Assembly (NCBI GenBank): GCA_964518305.1
Contig: CAZFDK010000071.1
Coordinates: 1 to 12,872, forward strand
DNA from: Caribbeanibacter sp964518305
Lineage (GTDB): Bacteria; Gemmatimonadota; Gemmatimonadetes; Palauibacterales; Palauibacteraceae
Reading direction: 5' to 3'
Length of the DNA: 12,872 bases
Of the stretch, positions 1 through 7,092 are shown one piece after another; the stretch's first letter is position 1; each line of letters starts with the position of its first letter. Below the pieces are notes generated by a model. It was not told the origin of the DNA. It saw nothing but the letters and a program-made list of their open reading frames with translations, and searched no databases. The translations under genes were made by a program, and so were the position numbers.

Positions 1-238
1 CACGAGGCACAGGCCCAGGGCCGAGGCGACGGCGCGGAAGCGCCGGTTCGAGGCCGCGGGTCCAGCCGACTCCCTTCGGTAGTGATAGGCGAACGTACCG
101 GCGCCGAGAAACGCCAGCGCGGCGCCGAGCACCGCGAGCCACCCCGTATCCTTCGAGTGCGAACACGGCCAACCCGGCTCCGACGTACGCCAGGGCGGTC
201 CCCGCGCTCAATGGCTCGTCCGCCATACGAACGGTCAT
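1..238 (-). pseudogene. Small membrane protein, N-terminal part, apparent 1-nt frameshift; runs off the window
   Basis: Read on the minus strand from an ATG at 238 (alternative ATG at 226), the frame opens with a short polar stretch and then a hydrophobic segment (AGTALAYVGAGLAVFAL). At the GGGG run (plus positions 142-145) the frame turns abruptly into Arg/Pro-rich sequence. If one G is skipped, reading continues smoothly as EGYGWLAVLGAALAFLGAG, a second membrane helix, followed by a basic loop (HYRRES) and the start of a third hydrophobic stretch at the window edge. The second frame cannot begin upstream by itself because a TGA precedes it. I infer a 1-nt indel, either a sequencing error or a real mutation. 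The protein family is not recognised. No strong ribosome-binding site is seen. The gene lies 60 bp downstream of the tRNA on the same strand. Confidence 0.45.
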
Positions 239-270
239 GTGGCGGCCGTCCAGCTCGGGAGAGATGGGAC

Positions 271-285
271 TCGGGACCGTCCCGA
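271..285 (-). terminator. Short hairpin downstream of tRNA-Leu
   Basis: TCGGGA (271-276) and TCCCGA (280-285) form a 6-bp perfect stem around a 3-nt loop, 13 nt past the 3' end of the tRNA. There is no T-tract on either side, so it could be a weak terminator or a 3'-processing structure of the tRNA transcript. Confidence 0.25.
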
Positions 286-297
286 TGTGCCGACCAG

Positions 298-381
298 TGC
301 CGGGGGCGGGATTCGAACCCGCATGGGATCTCTCCCGGCGGATTTTAAGTCCGCTGCGTATGCCAGTTCCGCCACCCCGGC
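298..381 (-). tRNA. tRNA-Leu (anticodon UAA)
   Basis: The minus strand folds into a complete class II tRNA of 84 nt. The acceptor stem GCCGGGG pairs with CCCCGGC followed by discriminator A at 298. The anticodon stem GCGGA/TCCGC carries the loop CTTAAAA, giving anticodon TAA at 347-345. There is an extra variable arm with stem GGGA/TCCC, and a T arm GCGGG-TTCGAAT-CCCGC. The long variable arm and anticodon identify leucine, reading UUA and UUG. The 3' CCA is not encoded (the bases that follow are CTGG), so it must be added enzymatically. UUA codons are very rare in this GC-rich genome, so this tRNA probably serves mostly UUG. Confidence 0.97.
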
Positions 382-433
382 TCGTTCTCTCTCCGGCCGC
401 CGTCCCGGTCTGCGCCCGACCGACGGTAGACCC

Positions 434-463
434 TACGAAGGCCCCAAAACCGTCCGCGGTCAA
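434..463 (-). promoter_or_regulatory. Possible promoter for tRNA-Leu
   Basis: TTGACC on the minus strand (463-458) is a near-consensus -35 hexamer in the 118-bp gap between the flavin reductase stop and the tRNA. The -10 is unclear: TTCGTA lies at an 18-bp spacing and TAGGGT at 22 bp. The distance to the tRNA 5' end (381) would leave a leader of about 45 nt. The call rests mainly on the -35. Confidence 0.25.
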
Positions 464-499
464 GGGACGCCCGGATCCCCGGCCCACCGCGGGGCGACC

Positions 500-1132
500 T
501 CAGGCTCCTCCCTCGTCTCCCCCGAAGCGGCGCAGCCTCCGCCACGGCCGGTCGTCCATGTCGCCCTCCATCCGTCGGGCCTCCTCCTGCGTCTGCCGCA
601 GGTTCCGCCGGTAGGGCTCCTCCCAGGCGTAGGGGACGTTCTCGCGAAAATACTCGCTGTCCATGATCTCGTCCCCGCTGCCCCTGTGCATCTCGAGGAT
701 GTCGCCCATGAAGAACGTCGACGCCCCGGTGTCCATCACGTTGGCCACCTCGCACCGCATCCAGGCGACACAGCCCTCTATCACGGGCAGCTGCCAGGTG
801 TCCGTGAACCGGTGCTCCACATCCCGGAGCTTGTCGCGCTCCCGGCCGGACTCGAAGCCCAGCGCCCGGATCACGCCCCACTGGTCCCGATCCAGCAGGT
901 GCATCACGTACCGGCCGGTCTCCACGAGGAACTCGTGCGTCAGACGCTTCTTGAAGACGTAGTTGGCCACCCGCTGGCGGCCGGGGACGAGGGAGGCCCG
1001 CAGCGCGCTGTTGGAGATCATGCCGTTCACCTCGTCGCCGCGGCGCGTCGTGATGGCCGCCACGGGCGAGCTGAGCGTCCGCAGGATCTCGTACGCCTCG
1101 TCCGGTCCCAACGGTTCCTTCGCCTCGGCCAC
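500..1132 (-). CDS. Flavin reductase-like protein (FMN-binding split-barrel fold)
   Basis: The 210-aa protein has the pattern of the flavin reductase / FMN-binding split-barrel family. An N-terminal helix and strand (SSPVAAITTRRGDEVNGM, residues 21-38) is followed by the flavin-site stretch ISNSALRASLVPG, then FKKRLTHEFLVETGRYVMHLL (about 60-80), where the family usually packs the flavin. A conserved-looking strand VIEGCVAWMRCEV sits at 117-129. The C-terminal 45 residues are charged (Glu/Arg-rich helix, then WRRLRRFGG). Family members reduce or bind flavins using NAD(P)H, often for a partner monooxygenase, but no monooxygenase is encoded nearby. The GTG start is chosen because GAGGAGAGGCGAC lies directly before it and homology-like sequence begins there; the open frame upstream is Arg/Pro-rich noise opposite SURF1. 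It is transcribed away from SURF1. Confidence 0.82.
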   Translation of the reverse strand: MAEAKEPLGPDEAYEILRTLSSPVAAITTRRGDEVNGMISNSALRASLVPGRQRVANYVFKKRLTHEFLVETGRYVMHLLDRDQWGVIRALGFESGRERDKLRDVEHRFTDTWQLPVIEGCVAWMRCEVANVMDTGASTFFMGDILEMHRGSGDEIMDSEYFRENVPYAWEEPYRRNLRQTQEEARRMEGDMDDRPWRRLRRFGGDEGGA

Positions 1133-1266
1133 GTCGCCTCTCCTCTTCCCTCGCGGTGCTCCGTCTCGATTCGGGCCCGTCTCCGGACGGCCAAGATGGA
1201 GCGGGCCCGCGGGCGGCGACAGGGACGGTTGCCGCGTCGGAGGACGCGGCGGAGTTTCCCGGCCCC

Positions 1267-2115
1267 GTGAATCGATTCCGCCGACTCGAGACCCGACACT
1301 GGCTCCTGCTGGCCGTGGCCCTCGCCGCGGCTGTCCTCTTCTCGGGCCTGGGGACGTGGCAGGCCGAGAGGCACGTCCAGCGTCGGGCCCGGAACGACAC
1401 CCTCCGCTCGCGGCTGTCGGCTCCGCCGGTGGCCCCCTCGTCCCTGGCGGCGGCGTCCGACTCGCTGGCGTGGCGACGGGTCCGGCTCCGGGGACGGTAC
1501 GACTACGGCCGCGAGATCGTCCTCCGGGGCCGGGCCCACGGCGGCACGCCCGGTGTCTATGTGGTGACACCCATCCGTCGAGACGAGGGGCCGGCGATTC
1601 TGGTAGTGCGCGGGTGGATTCCGGCCGCCGACGGCGTTCACGCCCCCCTGTCCCGCGGCAGGCCGACATCCGGTGCCGACTCCGTGGTCTCGGTGAGCGG
1701 CGTCCTGCTTCCCAGCGTCACCGAACAGGAGGCCGGGATCACCCGCGACACGGTGGAGGGCGAACTCCACCTGGTGGCGAGTCACGTCGACGTGGGCGCG
1801 CTCGCGGACTCTCTCCCCTATCCCGTGGCTCCGCTCTACGTCCAGCGGACTGCCGGAGAGCCGGGCCGCGGCGGAAGAGAAGGAGCCGGTGGGGCGGGCG
1901 GCGACGCGGAGGGCCGCCTTCCGCAGGTCCTGTCCGCGCCGTCCCCGGACCCGGGCCCGCACTTCTGGTACGCGCTGCAGTGGTTCGGCTTCGCGGTGAT
2001 CGCCCTGGTCGGGACGAGCGCGTACCTGTGGACCGACCTGCGGGAGGAGCCGGACCGGGGCTCCGAGGGACGGGCCGTGGACCCGGGACGCGCCGGCCAG
2101 ACGCTCGAGGACTGA
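1267..2115 (+). CDS. SURF1-family cytochrome c oxidase assembly protein
   Basis: The protein of about 282 aa has the classic SURF1 layout. A first membrane helix near the N-terminus (HWLLLAVALAAAVLFSGLGT, 11-30) leads into the family motif GTWQAERH. A large extracytoplasmic domain follows, with WRRVRLRGRYDYGREIVLRG and a PGVYVVTPIR...ILVVRGWIP stretch. A C-terminal motif HFWYALQWF starts the second membrane helix (about 232-255). SURF1 proteins help insert haem a into subunit I of haem-copper oxidases, which implies aerobic respiration. A Gly-rich low-complexity insert lies near 196-220, before the last helix. The GTG at 1267 is chosen because GGCGGAG precedes it and the membrane helix follows at once. 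An in-frame ATG at 1156 would add 37 residues with no clear ribosome site. No cox genes are in the window. Confidence 0.88.
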   Translation: MNRFRRLETRHWLLLAVALAAAVLFSGLGTWQAERHVQRRARNDTLRSRLSAPPVAPSSLAAASDSLAWRRVRLRGRYDYGREIVLRGRAHGGTPGVYVVTPIRRDEGPAILVVRGWIPAADGVHAPLSRGRPTSGADSVVSVSGVLLPSVTEQEAGITRDTVEGELHLVASHVDVGALADSLPYPVAPLYVQRTAGEPGRGGREGAGGAGGDAEGRLPQVLSAPSPDPGPHFWYALQWFGFAVIALVGTSAYLWTDLREEPDRGSEGRAVDPGRAGQTLED

Positions 2116-2119
2116 CGAC

Positions 2120-2135
2120 CCGGCGGGATCGCCGG
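2120..2135. terminator. Hairpin just after the SURF1 stop
   Basis: CCGGCG-GGAT-CGCCGG forms a 6-bp GC-only stem with a 4-nt loop, 4 nt past the SURF1 stop in the 66-bp gap between convergent SURF1 and OsmC-family genes. There is no T-tract. It may act as a terminator in both directions, but GC-rich hairpins arise easily in this genome. Confidence 0.3.
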
Positions 2136-2181
2136 ATCGTGCGCTCTCCCCTGCCCGTGACGCACCCACCACCGGGGAGGT

Positions 2182-2583
2182 CTACTCGCCGTCCCCGTCC
2201 CCGTCGTTTTCCCCGTCGCCGACCACCCGTGTCGTCATCTCCGGTGGGTGCTCCAGCGTGTGGTGCACGGTGCACTGGTCGGCGACACGCCCGGCGGCAC
2301 TCCACCGGTCCTCCGGGAGCCCGGGCCACCGCACCTCCTGCTCGTAGCTGCCCACCCGGTAGGGATCGTCCACGTACTCCCACCGCACGGCCACCTCCAG
2401 GCTGGAGGGATCGAGGTCGGCGTTCTCGGCCCAGCTCAGGAGAACCGACAGGGTACAGGTGCTCAGGGATGCGGCCAGCATCGGCAGCGGGCCGAAGTGA
2501 CCTTCCTCCTCTTCCCGGACGGTCAGCCCGGCGCCGCTGTTCGTGACGACCAGCTCGGTTTCTCCCAGAACCACGATTTCCAT
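2182..2583 (-). CDS. OsmC-family protein
   Basis: The 133-aa protein matches the small OsmC/YhfA fold. It contains GPLPMLAASLSTCTLSVLL (31-49), with the first conserved cysteine (C43) on the central helix, and ADQCTVHHTLE (101-111), with the second conserved cysteine (C104) in the CxVHxTL motif. Members are thiol-dependent peroxidases acting on organic hydroperoxides, or related stress and unknown-function proteins. Both redox cysteines are present, so activity is plausible. The tail after residue 122 is acidic and repetitive (DGENDGDGDGE) and not part of the fold. The ATG at 2583 is preceded by AGGAAGGTGGAGC. The gene diverges from the CoA-catabolism operon across a 211-bp gap and converges on SURF1. 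Confidence 0.8.
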   Translation of the reverse strand: MEIVVLGETELVVTNSGAGLTVREEEEGHFGPLPMLAASLSTCTLSVLLSWAENADLDPSSLEVAVRWEYVDDPYRVGSYEQEVRWPGLPEDRWSAAGRVADQCTVHHTLEHPPEMTTRVVGDGENDGDGDGE

Positions 2584-2641
2584 CCTGCTCCACCTTCCTG
2601 GTTGAAGACTCGCCGACCGGTGCCGGCGACCCGCTCTCTGC

Positions 2642-2669
2642 TTGTGGTCGCGAGTTCGGAAGGGATAGT
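2642..2669 (+). promoter_or_regulatory. Candidate sigma70-type promoter for the CoA-catabolism operon
   Basis: In the 211-bp divergent gap, TTGTGG (2642-2647) and GATAGT (2664-2669) are separated by 16 bp. They sit in the most AT-rich part of the gap. The predicted transcript would carry a leader of roughly 120 nt before the ATG at 2795. No operator or regulator gene was recognised nearby. Confidence 0.3.
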
Positions 2670-2794
2670 TTGCTCCTTCCGCGCAGGCTGCCGGAGCCCG
2701 AGGCACGGACACGACGACCGCACCGGGACCGGACCACTGTCGTCGTCCTCCGCCCGCGTTCGGCACCACGAATCAGACACAGAGAGGAGCCACC

Positions 2795-3583
2795 ATGGCT
2801 GACGAACTCATCCACTACGAAGCGGACGACGGCGTGGGGATCATCACGATGGACGATCCCCCTGCCAACACCTACACCTACGAGATGATGCGCCAGATGG
2901 ACGAGGCGATCCTCGACGCGCGATTCGACGAGGATGTCCACGTCCTGGTGCTCCGCGGCGCTGGCGACAAGTTCTTTTCCGCCGGGGCGAACATCCAGAT
3001 GCTCGACGAGTCGGACCCGCAGTTCAAGTACTACTTCTGTCTCCATGCCAACGAGACCCTGAACCGGCTGGAGCAGAGCCCGATGCTCGTCATCGCTGCG
3101 CTGAACGGCCACACGGTGGGCGGCGGCCTCGAGATCGCACTGGCCGCCGACCTCCGGATCGCCAAGGAGGGCGCCGGGGCCATGGGCTTCCCCGAGGTGA
3201 ACCTCGGGGTGCTCCCGGGCACCGGCGGTACGCAGAGGCTGGGCCGGATCCTCGGCCGCTCGAAGGCCGTGGAGATCATGGCCGAGGGTGACACCTTCGG
3301 CTTCGACCGCGGCCAGGAGCTGGGCCTGCTGAACAAGGTCTTCGAGGGCGACGACTTCCTGGACCAGGTCCTGGACTACGCCCGCGGGTTTACCCCGCCG
3401 AACAAGGCCTCCAAGGCGGTGGGCGGCATCAAGCGCGCCGTGTGCAGCGGCTGCGAGGTCCCCTTCTCGGAGGGCCTCGCTATCGAGCGCGAGCTGCAGC
3501 AGCAGCTCTTCCGGTCCGACGACGCCGACGAGGGCCTGAGCGCGTACCTGGAGAAGCGCGACGCCCAGTTCTCCGGATCCTGA
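2795..3583 (+). CDS. Enoyl-CoA hydratase/isomerase family protein (crotonase 1)
   Basis: The 262-aa crotonase has all landmarks of an active hydratase. The oxyanion-hole segment FFSAGANIQML (60-70) is followed by NGHTVGGGLEIALAADLRIA (104-123) with the first catalytic Glu at 113. FPEVNLGVLPGTGGTQRL (132-149) carries the second at 134. The C-terminal YLEKRDAQF (about 251-259) is typical of the family. Such enzymes add water across 2,3-enoyl-CoA double bonds in the cytoplasm. The stretch FKYYFCLHANETLNRLEQ (77-94) sets it apart from the other two crotonases here, so it likely uses a different acyl-CoA. It is the first gene of the operon, with GAGAGGAG ahead of its ATG, and lies 10 bp upstream of the aldehyde dehydrogenase. 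The exact substrate cannot be read from sequence. Confidence 0.9.
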   Translation: MADELIHYEADDGVGIITMDDPPANTYTYEMMRQMDEAILDARFDEDVHVLVLRGAGDKFFSAGANIQMLDESDPQFKYYFCLHANETLNRLEQSPMLVIAALNGHTVGGGLEIALAADLRIAKEGAGAMGFPEVNLGVLPGTGGTQRLGRILGRSKAVEIMAEGDTFGFDRGQELGLLNKVFEGDDFLDQVLDYARGFTPPNKASKAVGGIKRAVCSGCEVPFSEGLAIERELQQQLFRSDDADEGLSAYLEKRDAQFSGS

Positions 3584-3593
3584 GGAGGACGCC

Positions 3594-5033
3594 ATGGAGC
3601 TCAGGACCGACCTCCTGATCGGAGGCGAGTGGGTCGACGGGGCCGGCCGGCTGGAGGACGTGAACCCGTTCACCGAGGAAACCATCGCCGAGGTGGCGGA
3701 GGCGGGCCCGGATCAGGTCGACGACGCCGTCCGCTCGGCCCGGGAGGCCTTCGAGAGCGACGAGTGGCGGGGCATGGACCCGCACCGCCGCGCCCGTCTC
3801 CTGAACCGGCTCGCCGACCTCATCGAGGAGCGGGCGTCGGAGCTGGCCGAGATCGAGACGCGGGACAACGGCAAGCCCTCCTTCGAGTCCTCCCGCGTCG
3901 ATCTGCCCTCGGTGATCGAGAACTACCGCTACTTCGCCGGGTGGGCCGACAAGGTGGGCGGGGAGACGATCCCCGTCTCCGGCCCCTTCCTGAACTATAC
4001 GAGGCGGGAGCCCCTGGGGGTGGTGGGAGCCATCGTCCCCTGGAACTACCCGCTCTCGCTGGCGTCCTGGAAGGTGGCGCCGGCCCTGGCCTGCGGGAAC
4101 ACGGTGGTGCTGAAACCCGCGGAGCAGACTCCCCTCACGGCGCTCAAGCTGGGGGAGCTGGCCCTGGAGGCGGGCTTTCCGCCGGGCGTGCTGAACGTGA
4201 TCCCGGGCCGCGGCGAGCCCACCGGCCAGGCGCTGGTGGAACACCCCTACGTGGACAAGATCTCGTTCACGGGCTCGGTGGAGACGGGCAAGAAGGTGAT
4301 GCGCTCGGCGGCGGAGAACCTGACGAAAGTCCACCTGGAGCTGGGCGGGAAGTCGCCGAACGTCGTCTTCGCCGACGCTGACGTGGAGGCCGCCGTGCGC
4401 GGCGCCACCACCGGCATCTTCTACGGCAAGGGCGAGGTCTGCGCCGCTGGCTCCCGACTCTACCTGGAGGAGTCGATCCACGACGAGTTCATGGACCGGC
4501 TCATGGAGCGTACCGAGAAGATGAAGCCCGGCGACCCGACGGAGGCGGGCACGCGTCTCGGCCCCCTGGTCTCGGCGGAGCAGCGGGACCGGGTCATGGA
4601 TTACATCGAGGCCGGGCGCGAGGCGGGCGCCCACCTGGTGGCCGGGGGCGAGGCCACCTCCGTCGACGGCACCGGCTACTTCGTCGAGGCCACGATCTTC
4701 GACGACGTGGACCCCGAGATGATCATCGCCCGGGAGGAGATCTTCGGACCGGTGCTGGCCACTCTCACCTTCGACGACGTGGACGACGCCGTCGAGCAGG
4801 CCAACCAGACCATCTACGGTCTGGCCGCCGGGGTGTGGACCCGCGACGTGGGCAAGGCGCACCGCTTCGCCCGGGACGTGCAGGCCGGCACGGTGTGGGT
4901 GAACACCTACAATCGATACGACAGCGCTTCCCCCTTCGGCGGCTACAAGCAGTCCGGCTTCGGCCGCGAGCTCGGGAAGCAGGCCCTGGACGAGTACACG
5001 CAGACGAAGAGCGTATGGGTGAATCTGGATTGA
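3594..5033 (+). CDS. NAD(P)+-dependent aldehyde dehydrogenase
   Basis: The 479-aa length is standard for the ALDH superfamily. Key residues are visible: IVPWNYPL with the oxyanion Asn151, TVVLKPAEQTP with Lys174 of the cofactor site, the FTGSVETGKKV turn (225-235), LELGGKSPNVV with the general base Glu249, the nucleophile Cys283 in GKGEVCAAGSR, and EEIFGPV with Glu382 for the nicotinamide ribose. It oxidises an aldehyde to the acid. The pattern is closest to the betaine-aldehyde / phenylacetaldehyde dehydrogenase group and unlike the ALDH domain of PaaZ. The usual GQ before the active-site Val-Cys is GE here. The ATG has GAGGAGGACGCC in front of it. Its 3' end overlaps the thiolase start by 19 nt. 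The substrate is unknown; context suggests an aldehyde feeding a CoA pathway. Confidence 0.92.
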   Translation: MELRTDLLIGGEWVDGAGRLEDVNPFTEETIAEVAEAGPDQVDDAVRSAREAFESDEWRGMDPHRRARLLNRLADLIEERASELAEIETRDNGKPSFESSRVDLPSVIENYRYFAGWADKVGGETIPVSGPFLNYTRREPLGVVGAIVPWNYPLSLASWKVAPALACGNTVVLKPAEQTPLTALKLGELALEAGFPPGVLNVIPGRGEPTGQALVEHPYVDKISFTGSVETGKKVMRSAAENLTKVHLELGGKSPNVVFADADVEAAVRGATTGIFYGKGEVCAAGSRLYLEESIHDEFMDRLMERTEKMKPGDPTEAGTRLGPLVSAEQRDRVMDYIEAGREAGAHLVAGGEATSVDGTGYFVEATIFDDVDPEMIIAREEIFGPVLATLTFDDVDDAVEQANQTIYGLAAGVWTRDVGKAHRFARDVQAGTVWVNTYNRYDSASPFGGYKQSGFGRELGKQALDEYTQTKSVWVNLD

Positions 5034-6259
5034 GCCGCGAGGAGGCGGACGGGCCGCTGGCCCCGGTCGTCGTCGATGCCGTGCGGACCCCCGTGGGCCG
5101 ACACGGCGGCGCCCTGGCCCGGGTCCGACCCGACGACCTCCTGGCCCGGGCCATCGAGGCCCTGGTGGAGCGCACCGGCGTCCCCACCGACCGCGTGGAG
5201 GACGTGGTCGTGGGATGCACCAACCAGGCGGGCGAAGACAACCGGAACGTGGCCCGGATGTCCGCCCTCCTGGCCGGCCTCCCGGTGGAGGTGGCCGGGC
5301 AGACCGTGAACCGTCTCTGCGGCTCCGGCCTCCAGGCCGTCGTCACCGCCGGGCAGTCGATCCGCTGCGGCGAGGGCGACGTGTTCGTCGCTGGCGGCGT
5401 GGAGAGCATGTCGCGGGCGCCCTGGGTCACGCTGAAGCCGGAGCGCGGGTTCCCGCGGACCGACCCCGACACCGAGGACACCACCGTCGGGTGGCGGTTC
5501 ACCAACCCCGAGATGCCCGAGGAGTGGACCGTGGGGCTCGGCGAGACCGCCGAGGTGGTGGCCGACCGCTACGGCGTGAGCCGCGAGGAGCAGGAGGCCT
5601 TCGCCGCCGAGAGCCAGCGCCGGGCCGCCCGGGCCCTGGAGGAGGACCGATTCCAGGACGAGATCGTGCCCGTGGAGGCTCCAGGGCCGGACGGCGAGAC
5701 AGTCACCGTGGAGAAGGACGAGCATCCGCGGCCGGACGTGACGGAGGAGAGCCTCACCCGACTCCCGCCGGCGTTCCGGGAGAACGGCACCGTGACCGCC
5801 GGGACTTCGTCCGGGATCAACGACGGGGCCGCCGCGCTGCTCGCGACCAGCCGCCGGGCCGCCCGCGAGCTCGGGCTCGAGCCGATGGCACGGATCGGCA
5901 AATCCGCGGTGGCCGGCGTCGATCCCTCCTGCATGGGCCTCGGCCCCATCCCCGCCTCCCGCAAGGCCCTGGATCGGGCTGGGCTGGCGGCCGGGGACCT
6001 GGACCTGGTGGAGCTGAACGAGGCCTTCGCCGCCCAGGCCCTGCCCTGCATCGACGAGCTGGGCCTGGACCCGGACCGGGTGAACGTGAACGGCGGGGCC
6101 ATCGCCCTCGGCCACCCGCTGGGGTGCACCGGCGCCCGCCTGCTCACGACCCTGGTGCACGAGATGGCGCGCCGCGGGGACGAGACCGGGCTGGTGACCA
6201 TGTGCATCGGGGTGGGCCAGGGCATCGCGTCGGTCATCCACCGGGAGGGGTCGCCGTGA
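5015..6259 (+). CDS. Acetyl-CoA acyltransferase, 3-oxoadipyl-CoA thiolase-like
   Basis: The 414-aa thiolase has the nucleophile Cys102 in VNRLCGSGLQAV, NEAFA at 335-339, His367 in GGAIALGHPLGCTGAR, and the acid/base Cys397 in MCIGVGQG, so the active site is complete. It cleaves a 3-oxoacyl-CoA with CoA, releasing acetyl-CoA. GCTNQAGEDNRNVARMSALL (67-86) and EDTTVGWRFTNP (154-165) are hallmarks of PcaF/PaaJ 3-oxoadipyl-CoA thiolases, which form acetyl-CoA and succinyl-CoA. This is the best substrate hint in the operon, though related general thiolases share part of it. The ATG at 5015 lies inside the end of the ALDH gene. A TTG at 5030 is a less likely alternative. The stop overlaps the next GTG as GTGA. 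Confidence 0.9.
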   Translation: MGESGLSREEADGPLAPVVVDAVRTPVGRHGGALARVRPDDLLARAIEALVERTGVPTDRVEDVVVGCTNQAGEDNRNVARMSALLAGLPVEVAGQTVNRLCGSGLQAVVTAGQSIRCGEGDVFVAGGVESMSRAPWVTLKPERGFPRTDPDTEDTTVGWRFTNPEMPEEWTVGLGETAEVVADRYGVSREEQEAFAAESQRRAARALEEDRFQDEIVPVEAPGPDGETVTVEKDEHPRPDVTEESLTRLPPAFRENGTVTAGTSSGINDGAAALLATSRRAARELGLEPMARIGKSAVAGVDPSCMGLGPIPASRKALDRAGLAAGDLDLVELNEAFAAQALPCIDELGLDPDRVNVNGGAIALGHPLGCTGARLLTTLVHEMARRGDETGLVTMCIGVGQGIASVIHREGSP

Positions 6260-7092
6260 GCCCGGCCGCCGACGCCGGTGCGAGCCAGGAGACCGGGAAC
6301 GGCGGGGACGAACCCCGGGTGCTGGTCTCGGTGGAGGACGGGGTGGGCCGCCTCGTGCTCAACCGGCCCGAGAAGCTGAACGCCTTCTACGGGGACATGC
6401 GCGACGAGATCGCCGACGGGCTGGAGCGCCTCGGTGCCGACGACGACGCTCGGGTCGTGGTCGTGACGGGCCGCGGCCGGGCCTTCGCCGCCGGCGCCGA
6501 CGTCAGCTACCTCTCCCAGCTCATCGAGGGCCAGCGGCTGGAGGAGGCCCGTGCCCTGGTGGACGCCGGCCGCCGGGTGGTGACGGCGGTGGTGGAGATG
6601 CCGAAGCCGGTCATCGCCGCCCTGAACGGTCCGGCGGCCGGCGGCGGGGCGAACCTGGCCCTGGCCTGCGACCTGAGGATCGCCGCCGAGAGCGCCAGCA
6701 TCGGCCAGACCTTCAACCGCATCGGCCTGCACCCGGACTGGGGCGGAACCTACTTTCTCCCCCGCCTGGTCGGGCCCGCGAAGGCCGCGGAGCTGATCTT
6801 CACGGGCGAGATGGTCGAAGCGCGGGAGGCGCAGCGCATCGGGCTGGTGAACCGGGTCGTGGCCGACGAGGAGCTCCGCGCGGAAGTCGAGGATCTGGCG
6901 GGGCGGCTGGTCGAGAAGCCGCACCTCCCGCTCCGCCTGGCCAAGCGGGCCGTGCGCCGGAGCCTGGACTCCTCGCTGGAGGAGATGCTCGACTACGAGC
7001 TCGAGGCGCAGACCCGGTGCTTCGAGTCCCCGGACGCCCGGGAGGGGGTCCGGGCCTTTCTCGAGAAGCGCGACCCCGAGTTCGGGACATGA
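6256..7092 (+). CDS. PaaG-type enoyl-CoA hydratase/isomerase (crotonase 2)
   Basis: The 278-aa crotonase begins with a 20-residue polar, Gly-rich leader before the fold. The oxyanion segment is RAFAAGADVSYL (75-86). GGGANLALACDLRIA (129-143) has Asn133 where hydratases have the first catalytic Glu, and QTFNRIGLHPDWGGTYFLPR (151-170) has Phe153 where they have the second. Asp161 sits where PaaG (ring-1,2-epoxyphenylacetyl-CoA isomerase) has its catalytic Asp in the GLVPDSGG context. Isomerase chemistry, such as oxepin formation or double-bond shift, is therefore more likely than hydration. The GTG start is coupled to the thiolase stop with a 4-nt overlap and preceded by GGGAGGGG. The 3' end overlaps the GNAT gene as ATGA. 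Confidence 0.88.
   Translation: MSPAADAGASQETGNGGDEPRVLVSVEDGVGRLVLNRPEKLNAFYGDMRDEIADGLERLGADDDARVVVVTGRGRAFAAGADVSYLSQLIEGQRLEEARALVDAGRRVVTAVVEMPKPVIAALNGPAAGGGANLALACDLRIAAESASIGQTFNRIGLHPDWGGTYFLPRLVGPAKAAELIFTGEMVEAREAQRIGLVNRVVADEELRAEVEDLAGRLVEKPHLPLRLAKRAVRRSLDSSLEEMLDYELEAQTRCFESPDAREGVRAFLEKRDPEFGT

Noticed and set aside
239..1270. A 343-codon open frame on the plus strand
   Set aside because: It crosses the tRNA-Leu gene and is antisense to the flavin reductase, which has a coherent fold and a good ribosome site.
1739..3685. A 648-codon open frame on the minus strand
   Set aside because: It runs antisense to SURF1 and crotonase 1 and out of frame across the OsmC gene, with low-complexity Arg/Pro-rich translation.
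3594..5033. Assignment of the aldehyde dehydrogenase as PaaZ
   Set aside because: There is no C-terminal MaoC-type hydratase domain, and the active-site context GEVCAAGSR matches the betaine-aldehyde-type group instead.
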